From positions 1 to 64,000 of the forward strand of contig NZ_JAUSKL010000089.1 in NCBI RefSeq assembly GCF_030646925.1: a stretch of 64,000 nt of DNA. The letters run 5' to 3'. Made by a program: the position numbers and the translations under genes. Shown piece by piece: positions 63,264 to 64,000 of this stretch; positions within the stretch are counted from its first letter, which is position 1; each line of letters begins with the position of its first letter. This DNA is from Candidatus Binatus sp. GTDB taxonomy: Bacteria; Desulfobacterota; Binatia; Binatales; Binataceae. Under the pieces are notes generated by a model, which was not told the DNA's origin, did no database searches, and worked only from the letters and a program-made list of their open reading frames with translations.

Positions 63264-63926
63264 CTAGCGGGTCGCGATCGAACCCGCGACGATACGGAAA
63301 CACTCGTCCATGATTCGGCTCCGCTGATCATAATCCCGCGCCGGATCGTACCAGGTGTAAAACCAGTTCATCGCGCCAAATAGTAATGAAGTGAGTATTC
63401 GCGCTTGCTCGCGATCGAGCGCTTTGCCGCGCGAGACAGCATAGCTTTCGAGTAATCGGCGGCAGATGCGTGAGTATTCGCGTTTGAGCCGCGCAATCTC
63501 AGTCGAGTAGCGGCCGGTGAGCGAGTCGGCCTCGCGCACCAGCACTTTCATCTCGGCCAGATTGCTCATGTGATACTCCAGATGACTGCGAATGAAGATA
63601 CGGAGGCGCTCCTCTGGATCCTCGCTCTCGGACAATTGATGCTCCGCCGATGCGACCAATTGCTCGAATGCGCGCCGCGAAATCAGGTAGAGCAGTTCCT
63701 CTTTGTTGCGCAGATAGTAATAGATGCGGGGAAAAGAGATTCGGGCGCGCGCCGCGATATCGCGAATCGAGGCGAGGCCGAAGCTCTTTTCCGCGAAGAC
63801 TGCCGCCGCAGAGCGCAGGATGTGGTCGATGTTCGCGTCGTAGCGATCTTCCGGCGCGAGCGCGCGCGGAGTCGGTTTGATTCGGGCAACTCGCTTGGCT
63901 GCCGGTACGGGGCTGGCTTTTCTCAA
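63264..63926 (-). CDS. TetR-family transcriptional regulator
   Basis: 220 aa from a TTG with GAAGG seven bases upstream. N-terminal helix-turn-helix (about 30-76): ILRSAAAVFAEKSFGLASIRDIAARARISFPRIYYYLRNKEELLY. A basic, Pro/Ala-rich tail of about 25 residues precedes it. The C-terminal ligand domain is unassigned. It is the first gene of the operon with the AMP ligase, oxidase and hydrolase, so it probably represses them until an acyl or aryl ligand appears. An inverted repeat lies just upstream. Confidence 0.9.
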   Translation of the reverse strand: MRKASPVPAAKRVARIKPTPRALAPEDRYDANIDHILRSAAAVFAEKSFGLASIRDIAARARISFPRIYYYLRNKEELLYLISRRAFEQLVASAEHQLSESEDPEERLRIFIRSHLEYHMSNLAEMKVLVREADSLTGRYSTEIARLKREYSRICRRLLESYAVSRGKALDREQARILTSLLFGAMNWFYTWYDPARDYDQRSRIMDECFRIVAGSIATR

Positions 63927-63955
63927 CTGTTTACCTTCAGATGTGAGGACAAACG

Positions 63956-63973
63956 TATAGTCAATTAGCTATA
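63956..63973. promoter_or_regulatory. Candidate operator of the TetR regulator
   Basis: TATAG and CTATA arms separated by 8 bp, 30 bp upstream of the tetR start, in locally AT-rich sequence. Position suits autorepression. Weak evidence beyond symmetry. Confidence 0.3.
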
Positions 63974-64000
63974 GCGGCGTCCCGCAGTTGGATCGGGAAT

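Overview
The window is about 64 kb of dense, high-GC (roughly 62-65%) bacterial chromosome with two tRNA genes and about 48 recognisable protein genes, including one fragmented three-gene locus. Housekeeping order (tig-clpP-clpX-lon-hup), fatty-acid synthesis, an ethylmalonyl-CoA-mutase-type enzyme, a K+-independent H+-pyrophosphatase, several acyl-CoA enzymes and a NrtR/nadA pair fit a free-living Gram-negative heterotroph. A lineage of the former Deltaproteobacteria, such as Binatota or Desulfobacterota, is my best guess, but no 16S rRNA is present and this is inference.

Layout. 1-6.9 kb: tRNA-Val and the proteostasis cluster hup, lon, clpX, clpP, tig, all on the minus strand. 7-12.8 kb: a hybrid histidine kinase and hppA, set among interspersed palindromic repeats. 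12.9-15.3 kb: a degenerate transglutaminase / alpha-E / circularly permuted ATP-grasp locus with two frameshifts and two deletions. 15.4-19.3 kb: a paired ABC exporter. 19.5-19.8 kb: an exact 16-bp parS palindrome plus a near copy, suggesting proximity to the replication origin. 19.9-24.2 kb: pgm, ackA, enoyl-CoA hydratase, yedK. 24.34-26.4 kb: tRNA-Cys carrying a mini-island of about 2 kb bounded by identical 50-bp repeats, whose only recognisable gene is an unusual reverse transcriptase. This is the most interesting accessory element here.

26.4-34 kb: exported protein, MeaA/Ecm-type mutase, ArsA-like ATPase, a surface protein with thirteen 17-residue repeats and a peptidase S74 chaperone, fabH and fabF. 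34-37.3 kb: transketolase and 6-phosphogluconolactonase. 38.6-47.8 kb: a long, tightly packed plus-strand run typA, AsmA-like, glycosyltransferase, glutaredoxin-like, cutA, Gfo/Idh, hisC, pth, with several ATGA/GTGA overlaps. 48-52.7 kb: tyrS, a second enoyl-CoA hydratase, an XRE regulator preceded by repeated GTGCAC-like sites, a lipoprotein and small proteins.

52.8-58.7 kb (minus strand): an NtrC-type regulator with its kinase, dedA, a PCYCGC protein, nrtR and nadA. 58.9-64 kb: an acyl-CoA dehydrogenase converging on a four-gene minus-strand operon: TetR, DhbE/EntE-like aryl-acid adenylating enzyme, haem-oxygenase-like diiron oxidase, alpha/beta hydrolase. That operon is a candidate for an uncharacterised small pathway. 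Intergenic spaces from 7 to 38 kb hold at least two families of REP-like palindromic repeats.
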